The translations under genes and the position numbers were made by a program. Below the pieces are notes generated by a model that was not told the DNA's origin, made no database searches, and worked only from the letters and a program-made list of their open reading frames with translations. From the NCBI RefSeq assembly GCF_900115085.1, contig NZ_FOVF01000005.1:1-64000 (forward strand): a DNA stretch of 64,000 nucleotides. The letters are read 5' to 3'. This document shows, one piece after another, positions 35,326-46,223 of the stretch (positions are counted from its first letter, which is position 1; each line of letters starts with the position of its first letter). Source of the stretch: Dokdonella immobilis (lineage in GTDB: Bacteria; Pseudomonadota; Gammaproteobacteria; Xanthomonadales; Rhodanobacteraceae).

Positions 35326-37155
35326 TCAGGCGGCGCGCGAGGCCCGCTTGCGATCGTTTTCGGTCAGGTGCTTCTTGCGCAGGCGGATCTGCTTCGGGGT
35401 GACCTCGACCAGTTCGTCGTCCTCGATGAACTCGAGCGCCTGTTCGAGCGACATCTTGACCGGCGGCGTCAGCTGCACGGTCTCGTCCTTGCCGGCGGCG
35501 CGGATGTTTGTCATCTGCTTGGCACGCAGGGCGTTGACGGTGAGGTCGTTGTCCTTGGCATGGATGCCGACCAGCTGGCCTTCATAGATCTCGTCGCCTT
35601 CACTGATCAGCAGGCGACCGCGTTCCTGCAGGCTGACCAGCGAGTAGGCCGGGGAGGGACCCTGGCCGTTCGAGATCATGACGCCGTTCGGACGCTTGGC
35701 GATCGCGCCTTCGGAGCGCGGGCCGTAGTGGTCGAAAACGTGGAAGAGCAGGCCGGTGCCGGCGGTGACGGTGCGGAATTCGGTCTGGAAGCCGATCAGG
35801 CCGCGCGCCGGGATCATGTACTCGAGGCGCGCACGACCGCGCCCGTCGAGTTCCATGTTGACCAGCTTGCCGCGGCGCGAGCCAAGGCGTTCCATGACGC
35901 CACCCTGGAACTGTTCCTCCATGTCGACGACCAGCTGCTCATAGGGTTCCTGCAGGACGCCGTCGATTTCCTTGACGATCACTTCGGGGCGCGAGACGGC
36001 CAGTTCGTAGCCTTCGCGGCGCATCGTCTCGATCAGCACCGAGAGGTGCAACTCGCCGCGGCCGGAGACCTTGAACTTGTCCGGATCCTCGGTTTCCTCG
36101 ACCTTCATGGCGACGTTGTGCAGGGTTTCGCGCATCAGGCGCTCGCGGATCTGGCGGCTGGTCAGGAACTTGCCGCCACTGTGTTCCTTGACCCCGGCGA
36201 ACGGCGAGTTGTTGACCTGGAAGGTCATGCTGATGGTCGGTTCGTCGACGTGCAGGACAGGAAGCTGCTCGGGGGCTTCCGGTGCACAGATCGTGTCGGA
36301 GATGCTCAGGCCCTCGATGCCGTTGATGGCGATGATGTCGCCGGCCTCGGCTTCGGCGACTTCGCGGCGCTCCAGGCCCATGAAGCCCAGCACCTGGAGG
36401 ACCTTGGCGTTGCGCTTCTTGCCGTCCTTGTCGACCACGGCGACCTGCATGTTGGTCTTGACCTTGCCGCGCTGGATGCGGCCGATGCCGATCAGGCCGA
36501 CGTAATTGCTGTAGTCGAGCTGGCTGATGCGCATCTGGAACGGACCGTCCGGATCGACCTGTGGCGGCGAGACGTGCTTCATGATCGCTTCGTAGAGCGG
36601 GGTCATGTCGCCCGAGCGCACGTCGGAATCGAGGCCGGCATAGCCGTGCAGGGCCGAGGCGTAGACGACCGGAAAGTCGAGTTGCTCATCGGTGGCGCCG
36701 AGGCGATCGAACAGGTCGAAGGTGGCGTTCAGGACCCAGTCCGGGCGCGCGCCGGGGCGGTCGACCTTGTTGATCACGACGATCGGCTTGAAGCCCATTT
36801 CGAAGGCTTTCTGGGTGACGAAGCGCGTCTGCGGCATCGGCCCGTCCATCGCGTCGACCAGGATCAGCACGGTATCGACCATCGACAGCACGCGCTCGAC
36901 CTCACCGCCAAAGTCGGCGTGGCCCGGGGTGTCGACGATGTTGATGCGGTTGTCGCGCCAGGTGATCGCGGTGTTCTTGGACAGGATCGTGATGCCACGC
37001 TCCTTTTCCTGGTCATTCGAGTCCATGACCCGTTCGGCGAGCACGGTGCGCTCGCTGAAGGTGCCGGATTGCTTGAGCAGGCAGTCGACGAGGGTTGTCT
37101 TGCCATGGTCGACGTGGGCGACGATCGCAATGTTGCGGAGATTTTCGATGGACAT
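35326..37155 (-). CDS. typA: Ribosome-associated GTPase TypA/BipA
   Basis: Translational GTPase involved in 50S assembly and stress adaptation. The 609-residue protein has [20 protein letters not shown] (G1), [20 protein letters not shown] (G3), [15 protein letters not shown] (G4), EF-G-like domains III and V, and the BipA-specific C-terminal domain ([20 protein letters not shown]). The start [10 protein letters not shown] is 19 codons inside the open frame and matches the family. The upstream 322-nt gap is shared with the divergent cyclophilin gene. Confidence 0.96.
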   Translation of the reverse strand: MSIENLRNIAIVAHVDHGKTTLVDCLLKQSGTFSERTVLAERVMDSNDQEKERGITILSKNTAITWRDNRINIVDTPGHADFGGEVERVLSMVDTVLILVDAMDGPMPQTRFVTQKAFEMGFKPIVVINKVDRPGARPDWVLNATFDLFDRLGATDEQLDFPVVYASALHGYAGLDSDVRSGDMTPLYEAIMKHVSPPQVDPDGPFQMRISQLDYSNYVGLIGIGRIQRGKVKTNMQVAVVDKDGKKRNAKVLQVLGFMGLERREVAEAEAGDIIAINGIEGLSISDTICAPEAPEQLPVLHVDEPTISMTFQVNNSPFAGVKEHSGGKFLTSRQIRERLMRETLHNVAMKVEETEDPDKFKVSGRGELHLSVLIETMRREGYELAVSRPEVIVKEIDGVLQEPYEQLVVDMEEQFQGGVMERLGSRRGKLVNMELDGRGRARLEYMIPARGLIGFQTEFRTVTAGTGLLFHVFDHYGPRSEGAIAKRPNGVMISNGQGPSPAYSLVSLQERGRLLISEGDEIYEGQLVGIHAKDNDLTVNALRAKQMTNIRAAGKDETVQLTPPVKMSLEQALEFIEDDELVEVTPKQIRLRKKHLTENDRKRASRAA

Positions 37156-37477
37156 ACGAAGTACCGAACGACCTCGTGTGGGCCGTCGCAGGGAAGAAGG
37201 GGGTGCCGTCAAGGACTTGGCAGCCGCCTATTATGCCCGGATTTCATGTCTGGCGCTTGAATTGCCGAATTTTCGCGGAAGACACCGTTGCGTGCTCCCG
37301 GGCACGACGTCGCGGCCGAAATGGCCATGCAATCAATCTGTTGCCGGCGCAAGCGAGGTCAAGGGGCGGCCGCCCGCTGGCATTGCCGAGGCAGGACGGT
37401 GCCGCCCTCGCCACGTCTTCGGTTCAGCAAATCCGACAAATGGATTACCCTAGTCCGTTCGCAACGCGGAGCCCGCC
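37156..37477. other. Divergent intergenic region typA/cyclophilin
   Basis: A 322-nt gap that must contain promoters for both divergent genes. I find no small gene, palindrome or terminator in it. The last bases before 37478 (GGAGCCCGCC) give a plausible ribosome site for the cyclophilin. Confidence 0.45.
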
Positions 37478-37996
37478 ATGAATTCCCCCACCCGTCTGAC
37501 CGCCCTGATCACCACTTCGCGCGGTCCGATCCATATCAACCTGTTCGCCGACAAGACGCCGATCACGGTGGCCAATTTCGTCAATCTGGCCAAGCGCGGC
37601 TACTACGACGGCCTGACGTTCCACCGCGTCATTCCCGATTTCATGATCCAGGGCGGCTGCCCGAACGGCAGCGGCACGGGTGGCCCCGGCTATCGTTTCG
37701 AGGACGAGATCGTGCCGACCCTCAAGCACAATTCGGGCGGTGTGCTGTCGATGGCGAATGCCGGCCCCGGTACCAACGGCAGCCAGTTCTTCATCACCCA
37801 CGTGGCCACCCCGTGGCTGGACGGCAAGCACACCGTGTTCGGCATGGTCGACGGCCCCGATGACCAGAAGGTCGTCGATGCGATCCGAGGCGGCGACACG
37901 ATCGAATCGATCAAGATCGACGGCGACACCAGCGCTCTCTTCGAGACGGCCAAGGCGCATCTCGACAAATGGAACGCGGTGCTCGACGCGGCCTGA
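37478..37996 (+). CDS. ppiB: Cyclophilin-type peptidyl-prolyl isomerase
   Basis: A 172-residue cytosolic prolyl cis-trans isomerase. [20 protein letters not shown], the active-site stretch [13 protein letters not shown] (catalytic Arg), [28 protein letters not shown] and the HTVFGMV loop are present; there is no signal peptide. The domain ends near residue 150, followed by a short helical tail ([18 protein letters not shown]). Decayed REP spacer sequence follows. Confidence 0.94.
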   Translation: MNSPTRLTALITTSRGPIHINLFADKTPITVANFVNLAKRGYYDGLTFHRVIPDFMIQGGCPNGSGTGGPGYRFEDEIVPTLKHNSGGVLSMANAGPGTNGSQFFITHVATPWLDGKHTVFGMVDGPDDQKVVDAIRGGDTIESIKIDGDTSALFETAKAHLDKWNAVLDAA

Positions 37997-37998
37997 GC

Positions 37999-38055
37999 AA
38001 CAACGAAGCGGCAACGCGGGTCGGGTCATCGAAGCCCGCGCCGCCCTTTGCGGCT
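37999..38055. repeat. Decayed REP-array spacer remnant
   Basis: CGAAGCGGCAACGCG followed by CATCGAAGCCCGCGCCGCC matches the conserved spacer of the REP arrays at 3.8-4.05 and 9.84-10.26 kb, but the flanking CTTCAGG/CTGAAGCC palindromes are missing or eroded. It marks an old copy of the composite element downstream of the cyclophilin gene. Confidence 0.55.
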
Positions 38056-38149
38056 CTCGCTACGGGAAGCAAACAACATAGGCAGCACTGACCCTGTCGA
38101 GCCCTACGACGTGGCTCGACAGGTCGTGAAAAGAATCGTGGACCCTGGC

Positions 38150-38419
38150 TCAGCGCTTGCGCGTCGCCAGCCCGTAGATGACGAGCAGGATGATCGCGCC
38201 GATGACCGAGCCGATGAAGCCGGCGGTCTGGCCCGGCTGGTACCAGCCCATGGTCTTGCCGAGGAAGGTGGCGAGGAACGAGCCGGCGATGCCGATCAGG
38301 ATGGTGATGATGAACCCGCCGGGATCCCTGCCGGGTTTGAGGAACTTGGCCACGAAACCGACGATCAGGCCGATGATGATGGTCATGATGATGCCGTGCG
38401 TGCCGCCGAAAATATCCAT
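38150..38419 (-). CDS. GlsB/YeaQ/YmgE family stress membrane protein
   Basis: An 89-residue hydrophobic protein with three helices: GIIMTIIIGLIVGFVAKFLK, GGFIITILIGIAGSFLATFL and FIGSVIGAIILLVIYGL, linked by short loops with PGRDPGG and GWYQPGQTAG, the transglycosylase-associated (GlsB/YeaQ/YmgE) family pattern. Members are often induced by stress or in stationary phase; the mechanism is unknown. It is convergent with the cyclophilin gene. Confidence 0.93.
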   Translation of the reverse strand: MDIFGGTHGIIMTIIIGLIVGFVAKFLKPGRDPGGFIITILIGIAGSFLATFLGKTMGWYQPGQTAGFIGSVIGAIILLVIYGLATRKR

Positions 38420-38628
38420 TTGCCTTTCCCTCGTCAGTGGAGTTGCCGGCGCACTTTAGCCCGGTTGGCTCCTGATTTGCGCGGGAAGGCGAAATTTTCG
38501 GCTCGCCTCGATCGCGCGTCGTCGGAGATCCCGGCTGCGGGCGCCACGGCGCGCTGTGCCGGGCCATCGCTGTGCTAAAATTGCGTGCTGATCATCCATC
38601 CGTCCCAACACTCCTCCGAGGGATCTCC

Positions 38629-39825
38629 ATGCCGCATCTCGCTGCGCGCATGAGCCGCGCGAAGCCCAGCGCGATCATGCTGATTGCCGAAAAGGCCAAG
38701 CAACTCAAGGCCGCCGGAAAGGACATCATCAGCTTCTCGATCGGCGTGCCGAATTTCCTCCCGGGCAAGCATGTCTATGCCGCGGCGCGCGAGGCGCTCG
38801 AGCGGGACAGCGGCCAATACGGCTCGAATCGCGGCCCGGACGCGCTGCTCGATGCGTTCCTCAGGCATCTCGAGGAAGGCGGCTTGAGCGGATACGGGCG
38901 CAAGAACGTCGCCACCGGCATCGGCGCCAAGCACATGCTCTACAACCTCGGCGAAGCGCTGCTCGACGCCGGCGACGTGATCGTGTTCCCCGTGCCGTAC
39001 TGGACCACCTACCTCGACCTTGCCGAAATCCTCGATGCGAGGGCGCGCCTGCTGCCGTGCCCATCCGAGCAGAATTACAAGCTGACCCCGACTCAACTCG
39101 ACGCGGCCCTGCCAGGCGCGAAGGTGTTCCTGTTCAACAACCCTTCGAACCCGACCGGCATGGTCTACACGAAGCACGAGATCGCCGCGCTGGCCGACGT
39201 GCTGGTGGGTCATCCCGATGTCTGGATCATCTGCGACGACATCTACAACCGCATGGTCTTCGATGGCGTCGGCTACCACAATTTCGTCAATGCGCGGCCG
39301 GAGCTGCGCGATCGGGTGATCCACGTCGACTCGATCTCCAAGACCTATGGCATGCCGGGCTGGCGCGTCGGCTTCATCGCGGGCCCCGAGAGCGTCGCCA
39401 ATGCCATGGTCACGCTGAATTCCAACCACATCACCAATGTGCCCGAAGTGGTCAATGCCGCGGCCATCGCCGCACTGAGCGGGCCGCAGGACGTCACCAT
39501 CGCCAAGAACGCCGAGTTCGCCGCGCGTCGCGACCAGGTCTACGATGCCCTGACCGCGATTCCGGGGGTGGTCTGCCCGCGGCCGCAGGGCGCGTTTTAC
39601 GCGTTCCCGAACATCTCCTGCGCATTCGGCAAGTCGCATGGCGGCAAGGTCATCAACAACGACGTCGATTTCTGCAGCCTGCTGCTCGAAGCCAAGGGCG
39701 TGGCCTGCGTTCCGGGCAGCGCCTTCGGCGATCCGCTGGCCCTGCGCATTTCCTACACCTGCCCGGCCGAACAGCTCGCCCCGGGACTGCAGCGCTTCCG
39801 GGAATTCTTCGACGAGCTGACATGA
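38629..39825 (+). CDS. Pyridoxal-phosphate aminotransferase class I/II
   Basis: A 398-residue fold-type I aminotransferase, aspartate-aminotransferase-like. The PLP features are FNNPSNPTGMVY, the Asp/Tyr in WIICDDIYNRMVFDG, the Schiff-base Lys in VDSISKTYGMPGWRVGF and the substrate Arg in LALRISYTC. AmI-gamma subgroup members act on aspartate, prephenate or aromatic amino acids; the exact substrate cannot be assigned. The start at 38629 is 19 codons inside the frame and matches relatives. The stop overlaps the next start (ATGA). Confidence 0.92.
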   Translation: MPHLAARMSRAKPSAIMLIAEKAKQLKAAGKDIISFSIGVPNFLPGKHVYAAAREALERDSGQYGSNRGPDALLDAFLRHLEEGGLSGYGRKNVATGIGAKHMLYNLGEALLDAGDVIVFPVPYWTTYLDLAEILDARARLLPCPSEQNYKLTPTQLDAALPGAKVFLFNNPSNPTGMVYTKHEIAALADVLVGHPDVWIICDDIYNRMVFDGVGYHNFVNARPELRDRVIHVDSISKTYGMPGWRVGFIAGPESVANAMVTLNSNHITNVPEVVNAAAIAALSGPQDVTIAKNAEFAARRDQVYDALTAIPGVVCPRPQGAFYAFPNISCAFGKSHGGKVINNDVDFCSLLLEAKGVACVPGSAFGDPLALRISYTCPAEQLAPGLQRFREFFDELT

Positions 39826-40184
39826 TGCGACTGGCCCGCGCCCAGCGTTCGATCGGTCTGGTCCTGGCTCTTGCGGGCCTGTCGGCCTGTTCGCAGGAAG
39901 TGGACATCGGCGCGCTGCGAAGCGAGATAGGCGATACGCCGGTGGTCATGCTGTCGACCTCGACCTGCGGCTACTGCAAGCGCCTGCGCGCCGACCTGCA
40001 CCAATGGGGCGTCGCCTTCGATGATCTCGACGTCGAATCGAACGACCGCGGATACGCCGCCTACCGTGAAGTCAATGGACGCGGCGTGCCGATCCTCGTG
40101 ATCGGCGATACCGTGCTGCATGGCTATTCGCCGGAACGATCGCGCGCACTCCTGGTTGCGGCCAATCTGCTGCCCGATTCCTGA
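39822..40184 (+). CDS. Lipoprotein glutaredoxin-like protein
   Basis: A 120-residue protein with a short N-terminal signal ([14 protein letters not shown]) ending in an LSAC lipobox, followed by a glutaredoxin/thioredoxin fold: [20 protein letters not shown] with a CGYC redox site, [18 protein letters not shown] and the cis-Pro [17 protein letters not shown]. Unlike ordinary glutaredoxins it should be exported and lipid-anchored. The first codons are ATGATG, overlapping the aminotransferase stop. The pairing with a cytosolic aminotransferase gives no clear functional link. Confidence 0.88.
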   Translation: MMRLARAQRSIGLVLALAGLSACSQEVDIGALRSEIGDTPVVMLSTSTCGYCKRLRADLHQWGVAFDDLDVESNDRGYAAYREVNGRGVPILVIGDTVLHGYSPERSRALLVAANLLPDS

Positions 40185-40222
40185 ACTCCTTCTCCACCCC
40201 AGACTCTTGCGAGGTTGATGCA

Positions 40223-41209
40223 ATGAAAGCTCCCGTCCGTGTTGCCGTGACCGGCGCCGCCGGCCAGATCGGCTACGCCTTGTTGTTCCGTATCGCGGCC
40301 GGCGACATGCTCGGTCCCGACCAGCCGGTGATCCTGCATCTGCTCGAAATCACGCCGGCGCTGCCTGCGCTGCAGGGCGTGGTCATGGAACTCAACGACT
40401 GCGCCTTCCCGACCCTGCACGGCGTGGTCGCCACCGATGACGTCAATGTGGCATTCAAGGATGTCGACTACGCCTTGTTGGTCGGTGCGCGCCCGCGCGG
40501 ACCGGGCATGGAGCGCAAGGACCTGCTCGAGGCCAATGGCGCGATCTTCGGCCCGCAGGGCAGGGCGATCAACGACCACGCCAAGCGTGACGTGCGCGTG
40601 CTCGTGGTCGGCAATCCGGCCAATACGAACGCGCTGATCGCGCAGCAGAATGCCCCCGATCTCGCCCCAACCTGCTTCACGGCGATGGTACGCCTCGACC
40701 ACAACCGCGCGATCAGCCAGCTCGCCGAAAAGACCGGTGCGCTGAATACCGACATCGCGAAGGTGACGATCTGGGGCAACCACAGCTCGACCCAGTATCC
40801 GGATCTGCACCAGACCACGGTCAAGGGCAAGCCGGCGCTGTCGCTGGTCGACCAGGCCTGGTACGCCGACACCTTCATTCCGCTCGTGCAGCAGCGCGGC
40901 GCGGCGATCATCAAGGCGCGCGGCGCGTCTTCCGCCGCCTCGGCCGCCTCGGCGGCGATCGACCACATGCGCGACTGGACCCACGGAACCGCCGAGGGCG
41001 ACTGGGTCTCGATGGGCATTCCGTCGGATGGCTCCTATGGGGTCAAGCCCGGCGTGATCTTCGGCTATCCGGTCACGGTCAGGAACGGAAAGTATTCGAT
41101 CGTGCAGGGGCTCGAGATCAACGCGTTCTCGCAGGCCCGGATCGATGCCACCGACCAGGAACTGCGCGAGGAGCGCGCCGCCGTGGAGGCCTTGTTCGCG
41201 AAGAAATAG
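40223..41209 (+). CDS. mdh: Malate dehydrogenase
   Basis: NAD-dependent malate dehydrogenase of the TCA cycle, 328 residues, of the cytosolic-type subgroup (30-35% longer loop than E. coli type). [20 protein letters not shown] is the Rossmann loop; [18 protein letters not shown] carries the substrate Args, [23 protein letters not shown], and the catalytic His lies in [24 protein letters not shown] precedes the ATG with a modest ribosome site. A hairpin follows the gene. Confidence 0.96.
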   Translation: MKAPVRVAVTGAAGQIGYALLFRIAAGDMLGPDQPVILHLLEITPALPALQGVVMELNDCAFPTLHGVVATDDVNVAFKDVDYALLVGARPRGPGMERKDLLEANGAIFGPQGRAINDHAKRDVRVLVVGNPANTNALIAQQNAPDLAPTCFTAMVRLDHNRAISQLAEKTGALNTDIAKVTIWGNHSSTQYPDLHQTTVKGKPALSLVDQAWYADTFIPLVQQRGAAIIKARGASSAASAASAAIDHMRDWTHGTAEGDWVSMGIPSDGSYGVKPGVIFGYPVTVRNGKYSIVQGLEINAFSQARIDATDQELREERAAVEALFAKK

Positions 41210-41224
41210 TGCGGCTGCATCAAG

Positions 41225-41257
41225 ACCGATGATTCCCCATTGCCGGGGATCGTCGGT
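41225..41257. terminator. Hairpin after mdh
   Basis: ACCGATGATTCCCC and GGGGATCGTCGGT can pair around a short loop with one mismatch and one bulge. There is no T-run, so termination is uncertain, but the position just after the mdh stop codon fits a 3'-end structure. Confidence 0.45.
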
Positions 41258-41411
41258 TGCAGGTTCTTGACCCGCGCCGCTGCCACCTGAGCATCAGTCG
41301 TCGGCGCCTGGTGACGTCGACCCAGCGAGGAGCTTCCCTATCAGCAAGCGACGTTTTCCGGCGGTCAAGGCGCCGATCATCCGCAAGCCACTGATCATCG
41401 TCAGCGACTTC

Positions 41412-42560
41412 ATGCGCGGCGAGGCGGCGGGTGGATTCGTCCTCATGGCCGCGGCCGCACTGGCCCTGATCGTCGCCAACTCGCCGTTATCGGAACTCTA
41501 CTTCGAATCCCTGCACGCCAAGCTCGGCGGGATGAGCGTGCTGCACTGGATCAATGATGGCCTGATGGTCATCTTCTTCCTGCTGGTCGGGCTCGAGATC
41601 AAGCGCGAGATGCTGGTCGGCCAGCTTTCGAGCTGGCCACGGCGCGCCCTGCCGGGCATCGGCGCGCTCGGCGGCATGATCGTGCCGGCGCTGATCTATG
41701 TCACCTTCAATCGCAACGACCCCGCGGCGTTGCGCGGCTGGGCCATACCGACCGCGACCGACATCGCCTTCGCGCTCGGTGTGCTGTCCATGCTCGGCAA
41801 GCGCGTGCCGATATCGATCAAGGTTTTCCTGACCGCGCTGGCGATCATCGATGACCTCGGCGCGGTGGTCATCATCGCGCTGTTCTACACCAACGAGCTT
41901 TCGGTGCTCTACCTTTCACTGGCGGTGGCGGTGATCGCCTTGCTGGTAATCCTCAACCGTAGCGGCGTGCGCAGCCTGTGGCCCTACATGGTGCTCGGTT
42001 CGGTGCTCTGGTTCCTGGTCCTGCGCTCCGGCGTGCATGCGACGATCGCCGGCGTGGCCCTGGCCTTGACGGTGCCCTTGCGCATGAAGGGCGATGTCCG
42101 CGAGGCGCCCTTGAACGTACTCGAGAATTCGCTGCAGCGCGTCGTCCCGTTCCTGATCATCCCGCTGTTCGGGTTCGCCAACGCCGGGCTCTCGTTCGCG
42201 GGCCTGACGGTCGCCCACCTGGTCGAGCCCCTGACCCTTGGCGTGGCCCTCGGCCTGCTATGCGGAAAGATCATCGGCGTGTTCGGGTTTTCCAGTCTCG
42301 CCATCCGCTGCGGTATTGCGCGCCTGCCGCAGGACTCGAGCTGGATCCAGCTCGGCGGCGTTTCGCTGTTGTGCGGCATCGGTTTTACCATGAGCCTGTT
42401 CATCGGACTGCTCGCATTTGCCCATCACCCGGTCCTGCAGGGCGAGGTCAAGGTCGGCATTCTGGGTGGGTCGTTGCTGGCCGGCATCGGCGGCTATATT
42501 GTCCTGAGGCTGGCGCGGTCTACGCCGACCGCCAAAGAGAAGGCCGATCCATCGCCCTGA
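41412..42560 (+). CDS. nhaA: Na+/H+ antiporter NhaA
   Basis: Inner-membrane sodium/proton antiporter, 382 residues from this [59 protein letters not shown], the ion-binding Asp pair in [20 protein letters not shown] (147/148) and [17 protein letters not shown] are all present. Starting here removes about seven residues that E. coli NhaA has before this motif. The frame is open back to 41271 with no ATG, GTG or TTG, but GAGGAG (41327-41332) lies 7 nt before an in-frame ATC at 41340, so initiation may be non-standard. Confidence 0.92.
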   Translation: MRGEAAGGFVLMAAAALALIVANSPLSELYFESLHAKLGGMSVLHWINDGLMVIFFLLVGLEIKREMLVGQLSSWPRRALPGIGALGGMIVPALIYVTFNRNDPAALRGWAIPTATDIAFALGVLSMLGKRVPISIKVFLTALAIIDDLGAVVIIALFYTNELSVLYLSLAVAVIALLVILNRSGVRSLWPYMVLGSVLWFLVLRSGVHATIAGVALALTVPLRMKGDVREAPLNVLENSLQRVVPFLIIPLFGFANAGLSFAGLTVAHLVEPLTLGVALGLLCGKIIGVFGFSSLAIRCGIARLPQDSSWIQLGGVSLLCGIGFTMSLFIGLLAFAHHPVLQGEVKVGILGGSLLAGIGGYIVLRLARSTPTAKEKADPSP

Positions 42561-42622
42561 GCCGGGCTGCTCCGCGCACCGATGTCCGCTGCAATCATTG
42601 CCCTGGTCTGGAGACCGTGAAC

Positions 42623-44317
42623 ATGAATGCCACGATTCGACGTGCCGCTGGTGTGATCCTGCTGGTCGCACCGCTCCTCCTCTGGCAAGGCTCCGCCGGG
42701 GCACATGATCCGACGGGCGGGGATGCGCATACCGGACCCTCGCCCAGCGCTGGCCTCGGCGCGCTGATATTCCCGACCTCGGCCGGCAATGCGAAGGCCC
42801 AGGCAGCCTTCGAACGCGGCGCCCTGTTGCTGCATCTGTTCGAATACGACGATGCGGCGGCGGCCTTCCAGCAGGCGCAATCGTTGCAGCCCGACTATGT
42901 GATGGCGGTCTGGGGCGAGGCGATGACGCACAACCATCCGCTCTGGAACCAGCTCGATGAGAAGGCCGGGCGCGAAGCGCTGGCCAAGCTCGGCGCGACG
43001 TCGGCCGAGCGGGCGGTGAAGGCAACGGATCCGCGCGAGCGGGATTATCTGGCCGCGGTCGAGATCCTCTACTCCGGAGATGCCAGCAAGGTCGAGCGCG
43101 ACGCGCGCTATGCGGAGGCCATGCAAAAGCTGGCGGCGCGCTACCCCGATGACAACCAGGCACAGCTGTTCCATGCGCTGGCCCTGGAGGGCCGCAGCGA
43201 GGGCGTGCGCAACGTCCCGGATTATCTCCGCGCTGCGGAAATCGCAAAGCGCGTGTTCGACCGGAATCCGAAGAATCCCGGGGCCGCGCACTACTGGATC
43301 CACGGCATGGACGATCCGGAGCATGCCAGTGGCGCGCTGGAGGCCGCTCGGGCTCTTTCGAAGATCGCGCCCGATGCCGGCCATGCCCAGCACATGACCT
43401 CGCACATCTTCATTGCCCTGGGCCTCTGGGACGATCTCGTCAAGGCCAATGAAGAGGCCTCTCGCGTCGTCTACGCGCACGCGCGGGCGGCGGGCAAGCC
43501 CGAGGTTCGCTGCTTCCACTACAACGAGTGGCTCGAATACGGATACTTCCAGCAGGGCCGCTCCGACGACGCCCTCAAGCTGCTGCTGGAATGCAAGCGC
43601 AGTGGCGATGCCGCACTGCCGAAAATCAGCGACAGCAAGGAGGCAAAAAAGGTCGCCGCGCGTTTCGGCTGGTCGCTGCCGATGATGCGCGCGACCGCTG
43701 TTATCGAATCGCGCGACTGGGACGGCGCGGCCGTGCGCCTGGCCATGCCGGAATCCGCCGATGCGCAGGCGCAGGCGTTGAACCGGTTTGTCGTCGGTTA
43801 TGCGGCTGCGCAACAGGGAGAGCTTGCCGAGGCGGAGCGGTCACTCAAGGCGCTCGACGACCAGCTCGGCACGACCACGCGCAGTGTCGACGATCCGCAG
43901 CTTTTCGATTACCTGCACATCATGCGTGACGACCTCGCCGGCCTGATCGCGGCAAGGCGCGGCGACATGGCGTTGGCCGTGGAGCTCGTTCGCGGCGCCG
44001 CCATGCGCATGGACGGACTGGCCTTCGATTTCGGTCCGCCGGTTGCGGTGAAACCGCCGCACGAACTGCTCGGTGAACTGCTGCTCGCCGACGACAAGCC
44101 GGCAGCGGCGGCCGAGGCCTTCAGCGGCTCGCTCAGGCTGGCGCCGCTGCGCGCGCAGTCGCTGCTCGGCCTCGCTCGTGCGCAGGCGGCGATGGGCCAG
44201 TCAAAGGAGGCGAGGGCCACCTACACGAAGTTGCTCGAAATCTGGCATGCGGCGGAGCGCGGCCAGTTCGGTCTCGACGAGGCGCGGAATTACCTCGCGG
44301 CCGAGCGCAAAGGATAG
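42623..44317 (+). CDS. Secreted TPR-repeat protein
   Basis: A 564-residue protein with a signal peptide ([18 protein letters not shown]). Helical repeat units include [48 protein letters not shown] and [16 protein letters not shown], a tetratricopeptide-type solenoid. [20 protein letters not shown] and [20 protein letters not shown] recur in a family of exported TPR proteins in proteobacteria, with conserved His residues that could bind metal. Function unknown. The start at 42623 gives a clean signal; the open frame upstream overlaps nhaA. Confidence 0.8.
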   Translation: MNATIRRAAGVILLVAPLLLWQGSAGAHDPTGGDAHTGPSPSAGLGALIFPTSAGNAKAQAAFERGALLLHLFEYDDAAAAFQQAQSLQPDYVMAVWGEAMTHNHPLWNQLDEKAGREALAKLGATSAERAVKATDPRERDYLAAVEILYSGDASKVERDARYAEAMQKLAARYPDDNQAQLFHALALEGRSEGVRNVPDYLRAAEIAKRVFDRNPKNPGAAHYWIHGMDDPEHASGALEAARALSKIAPDAGHAQHMTSHIFIALGLWDDLVKANEEASRVVYAHARAAGKPEVRCFHYNEWLEYGYFQQGRSDDALKLLLECKRSGDAALPKISDSKEAKKVAARFGWSLPMMRATAVIESRDWDGAAVRLAMPESADAQAQALNRFVVGYAAAQQGELAEAERSLKALDDQLGTTTRSVDDPQLFDYLHIMRDDLAGLIAARRGDMALAVELVRGAAMRMDGLAFDFGPPVAVKPPHELLGELLLADDKPAAAAEAFSGSLRLAPLRAQSLLGLARAQAAMGQSKEARATYTKLLEIWHAAERGQFGLDEARNYLAAERKG

Positions 44318-44663
44318 ACGGAGGGTCGGCGCGAGCGCGGCTGTCGGCTCAGTCGCGCCGCGATCTGCAAGCAGGCCGGGCCAGGGCGGTGGGCGGCCGG
44401 TGCGCCCGGTTGTCTGCAGGCATGGCAACGTCAGTATGCCGCAGCCGTGTCTGGAAGAATCAGGATTTCCGACTCGCCGATCGTCCGCGGGCAGGGTGCG
44501 CGACGCAGCTACCGAGGCCATTGACCTTTCCCGTTATCCGCAACCTCGTCAGGGGCTCTCGAACGCGCCGGGCCGCCTCGACGGCAAAATCCCGTTTCCG
44601 TGGTCATCCAGGCCAACCGGCCCGCCCGGCTGGGTTAAAATGCCGGCTTTTCCGGGAGATTCC
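44318..44663. other. Intergenic region upstream of prpB
   Basis: A 346-nt gap. GGGTTAAAATGC about 25 nt before the prpB ATG contains a TAAAAT that could be a -10 element, without a matching -35; TTGACC at about 44521 is too far away. I see no regulator gene and no clear palindromic operator. Confidence 0.35.
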
Positions 44664-45551
44664 ATGAGCGAGTCCGGTTCCGCTGGGGCGCGTTTCCGCG
44701 CCGCGATTGCCGAAGAGCACCCCTTGCAGGTGATCGGCACGATCAACGCCAATCACGCCTTGCTCGCGCGTCGCGCCGGTTACCGCGCCATCTACCTGTC
44801 TGGCGGCGGCGTGGCCGCCGGCTCGCTGGGCATGCCCGATCTGGGCATCAACACACTCGACGACGTGCTCATCGATGTGCGGCGCATCACCGATGTCTGC
44901 GACCTGCCCTTGCTGGTCGACATCGATACCGGGTTCGGGCCCAGCGCGTTCAATATCGCACGCACGATCAAGTCGCTGATCAAGGCCGGTGCAGCTGCCT
45001 GCCATATCGAGGACCAGATCGGCGCCAAGCGTTGCGGACACCGACCCGGCAAGGAGATCGTCAGCGCCGGCGAGATGGCCGATCGGGTCAAGGCCGCCGC
45101 CGATGCGAAGACCGATCCCGGATTCTTCCTGATTGCACGCACCGATGCGATCCAGGTCGAAGGAGTCGATGCCGCGATCGAGCGCGCGATGGCCTGCGTC
45201 GAAGCGGGAGCAGACGGCATCTTCGCGGAAGCCGCCTACGACCTGCCGACCTACCAGCGCTTCGTCGATGCGGTGAAGGTGCCGGTGCTGGCCAATATCA
45301 CCGAGTTCGGCAAGACGCCACTGTTCACGCGCGAGGAACTGGCGTCGGTCGGGGTCGCCATCCAGTTGTTCCCGCTGTCCGCGTTCCGGGCCATGAACAG
45401 GGCGGCCGAGAATGTCTACGAATCGATTCGCCGCGACGGCCACCAGAAAAACGTCGTCGGCACGATGCAGACCCGCGAAGAGCTGTACGAGCGCATCGGC
45501 TATCACGAGTTCGAGCGGCACCTCGATGAGCTGTTCGCAAAGAAGGGCTGA
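44664..45551 (+). CDS. prpB: 2-Methylisocitrate lyase
   Basis: Splits 2-methylisocitrate into pyruvate and succinate, the last step of the methylcitrate cycle for propionyl-CoA. The 295-residue barrel enzyme shows [37 protein letters not shown], the catalytic Cys loop [28 protein letters not shown] and [22 protein letters not shown] precedes the ATG. prpC lies 0.9 kb downstream on the same strand; prpD is 9 kb away, so the cycle genes are dispersed. Confidence 0.96.
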   Translation: MSESGSAGARFRAAIAEEHPLQVIGTINANHALLARRAGYRAIYLSGGGVAAGSLGMPDLGINTLDDVLIDVRRITDVCDLPLLVDIDTGFGPSAFNIARTIKSLIKAGAAACHIEDQIGAKRCGHRPGKEIVSAGEMADRVKAAADAKTDPGFFLIARTDAIQVEGVDAAIERAMACVEAGADGIFAEAAYDLPTYQRFVDAVKVPVLANITEFGKTPLFTREELASVGVAIQLFPLSAFRAMNRAAENVYESIRRDGHQKNVVGTMQTREELYERIGYHEFERHLDELFAKKG

Positions 45552-45596
45552 GTCGATGGCGAGCGCGGGCGTTGCCAGACCTGCGATCCGGTGGCC

Positions 45597-46223
45597 ATGA
45601 ACAAGCCGCATACCGGCAGGTCGTTCAGCGCCGCGCGCGTTGATCCACGGCAGACGGCGCACAAGCTGCTGCGCGCCGAAATCGAGAGGCTGCCGGCCGA
45701 CGAACGTGCGGTCATCGAACGATTCATTGCCCGCCGCAGCGTCTCGCGCAACATGGTGCGCGAGTTCGAAGCCAGCCTGAGTTTTGGCGAACGACTCTCC
45801 GACCGGGTCGCCGCAGTCGGCGGTACCTGGACCTTCATCATCGTCTTTCTGGTCGTGCTGGTCGCCTGGATGGCGCTGAACAGCTATCTGCTGGTCGGCA
45901 AGTCCTTCGACCCATACCCCTACATCCTGCTGAACCTCTGCCTTTCCTGTGTCGCCGCAATCCAGGCGCCGATCATCATGATGAGCCAGAATCGGGCGAG
46001 CGCCGCGGACCGCATGCACGCGCAGCACGACTACGAAGTCAACGTGAAGTCCGAACTCGAGATCATGCAGGTGCACGAGAAGCTCGACGAGATGCGCGAG
46101 CGCGACTGGGCAGCACTGGTCGACGCGCAGAACCGGCAGATCGAGTTGCTGCAGCAGTTGCTGGAGCGGATCACCGGCATCGGCCCGTCCTCGGCGCACG
46201 AATCCGGAGAGGATCCCCCATGA
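45597..46223 (+). CDS. DUF1003 family membrane protein
   Basis: A 208-residue protein with two central membrane helices (TWTFIIVFLVVLVAWMALNS, YILLNLCLSCVAAIQAPII) and the DUF1003 signature FGERLSDRVAAVGGTWTFI, FDPYPYILLNL and MMSQNRASAADRMHAQHDYE. A charged helical C-terminal tail (ELEIMQVHEKLDEMRERDWA) looks like coiled coil facing the cytosol. It sits between prpB and prpC on the same strand. A GTG at 45591 is an alternative start. No function is known for the family. Confidence 0.88.
   Translation: MNKPHTGRSFSAARVDPRQTAHKLLRAEIERLPADERAVIERFIARRSVSRNMVREFEASLSFGERLSDRVAAVGGTWTFIIVFLVVLVAWMALNSYLLVGKSFDPYPYILLNLCLSCVAAIQAPIIMMSQNRASAADRMHAQHDYEVNVKSELEIMQVHEKLDEMRERDWAALVDAQNRQIELLQQLLERITGIGPSSAHESGEDPP

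Noticed and set aside
35368-37260. A 630-codon open frame antisense to typA
   Set aside because: It lies exactly opposite a clear TypA gene and reads as low-complexity Asp/Val/Gly sequence; it is a shadow of biased third positions.
41978-44317. A 779-residue fusion of an NhaA-overlapping segment with the TPR protein
   Set aside because: The first 215 codons overlap nhaA in another frame and are Arg/Pro-rich; a proper signal peptide begins at 42623.
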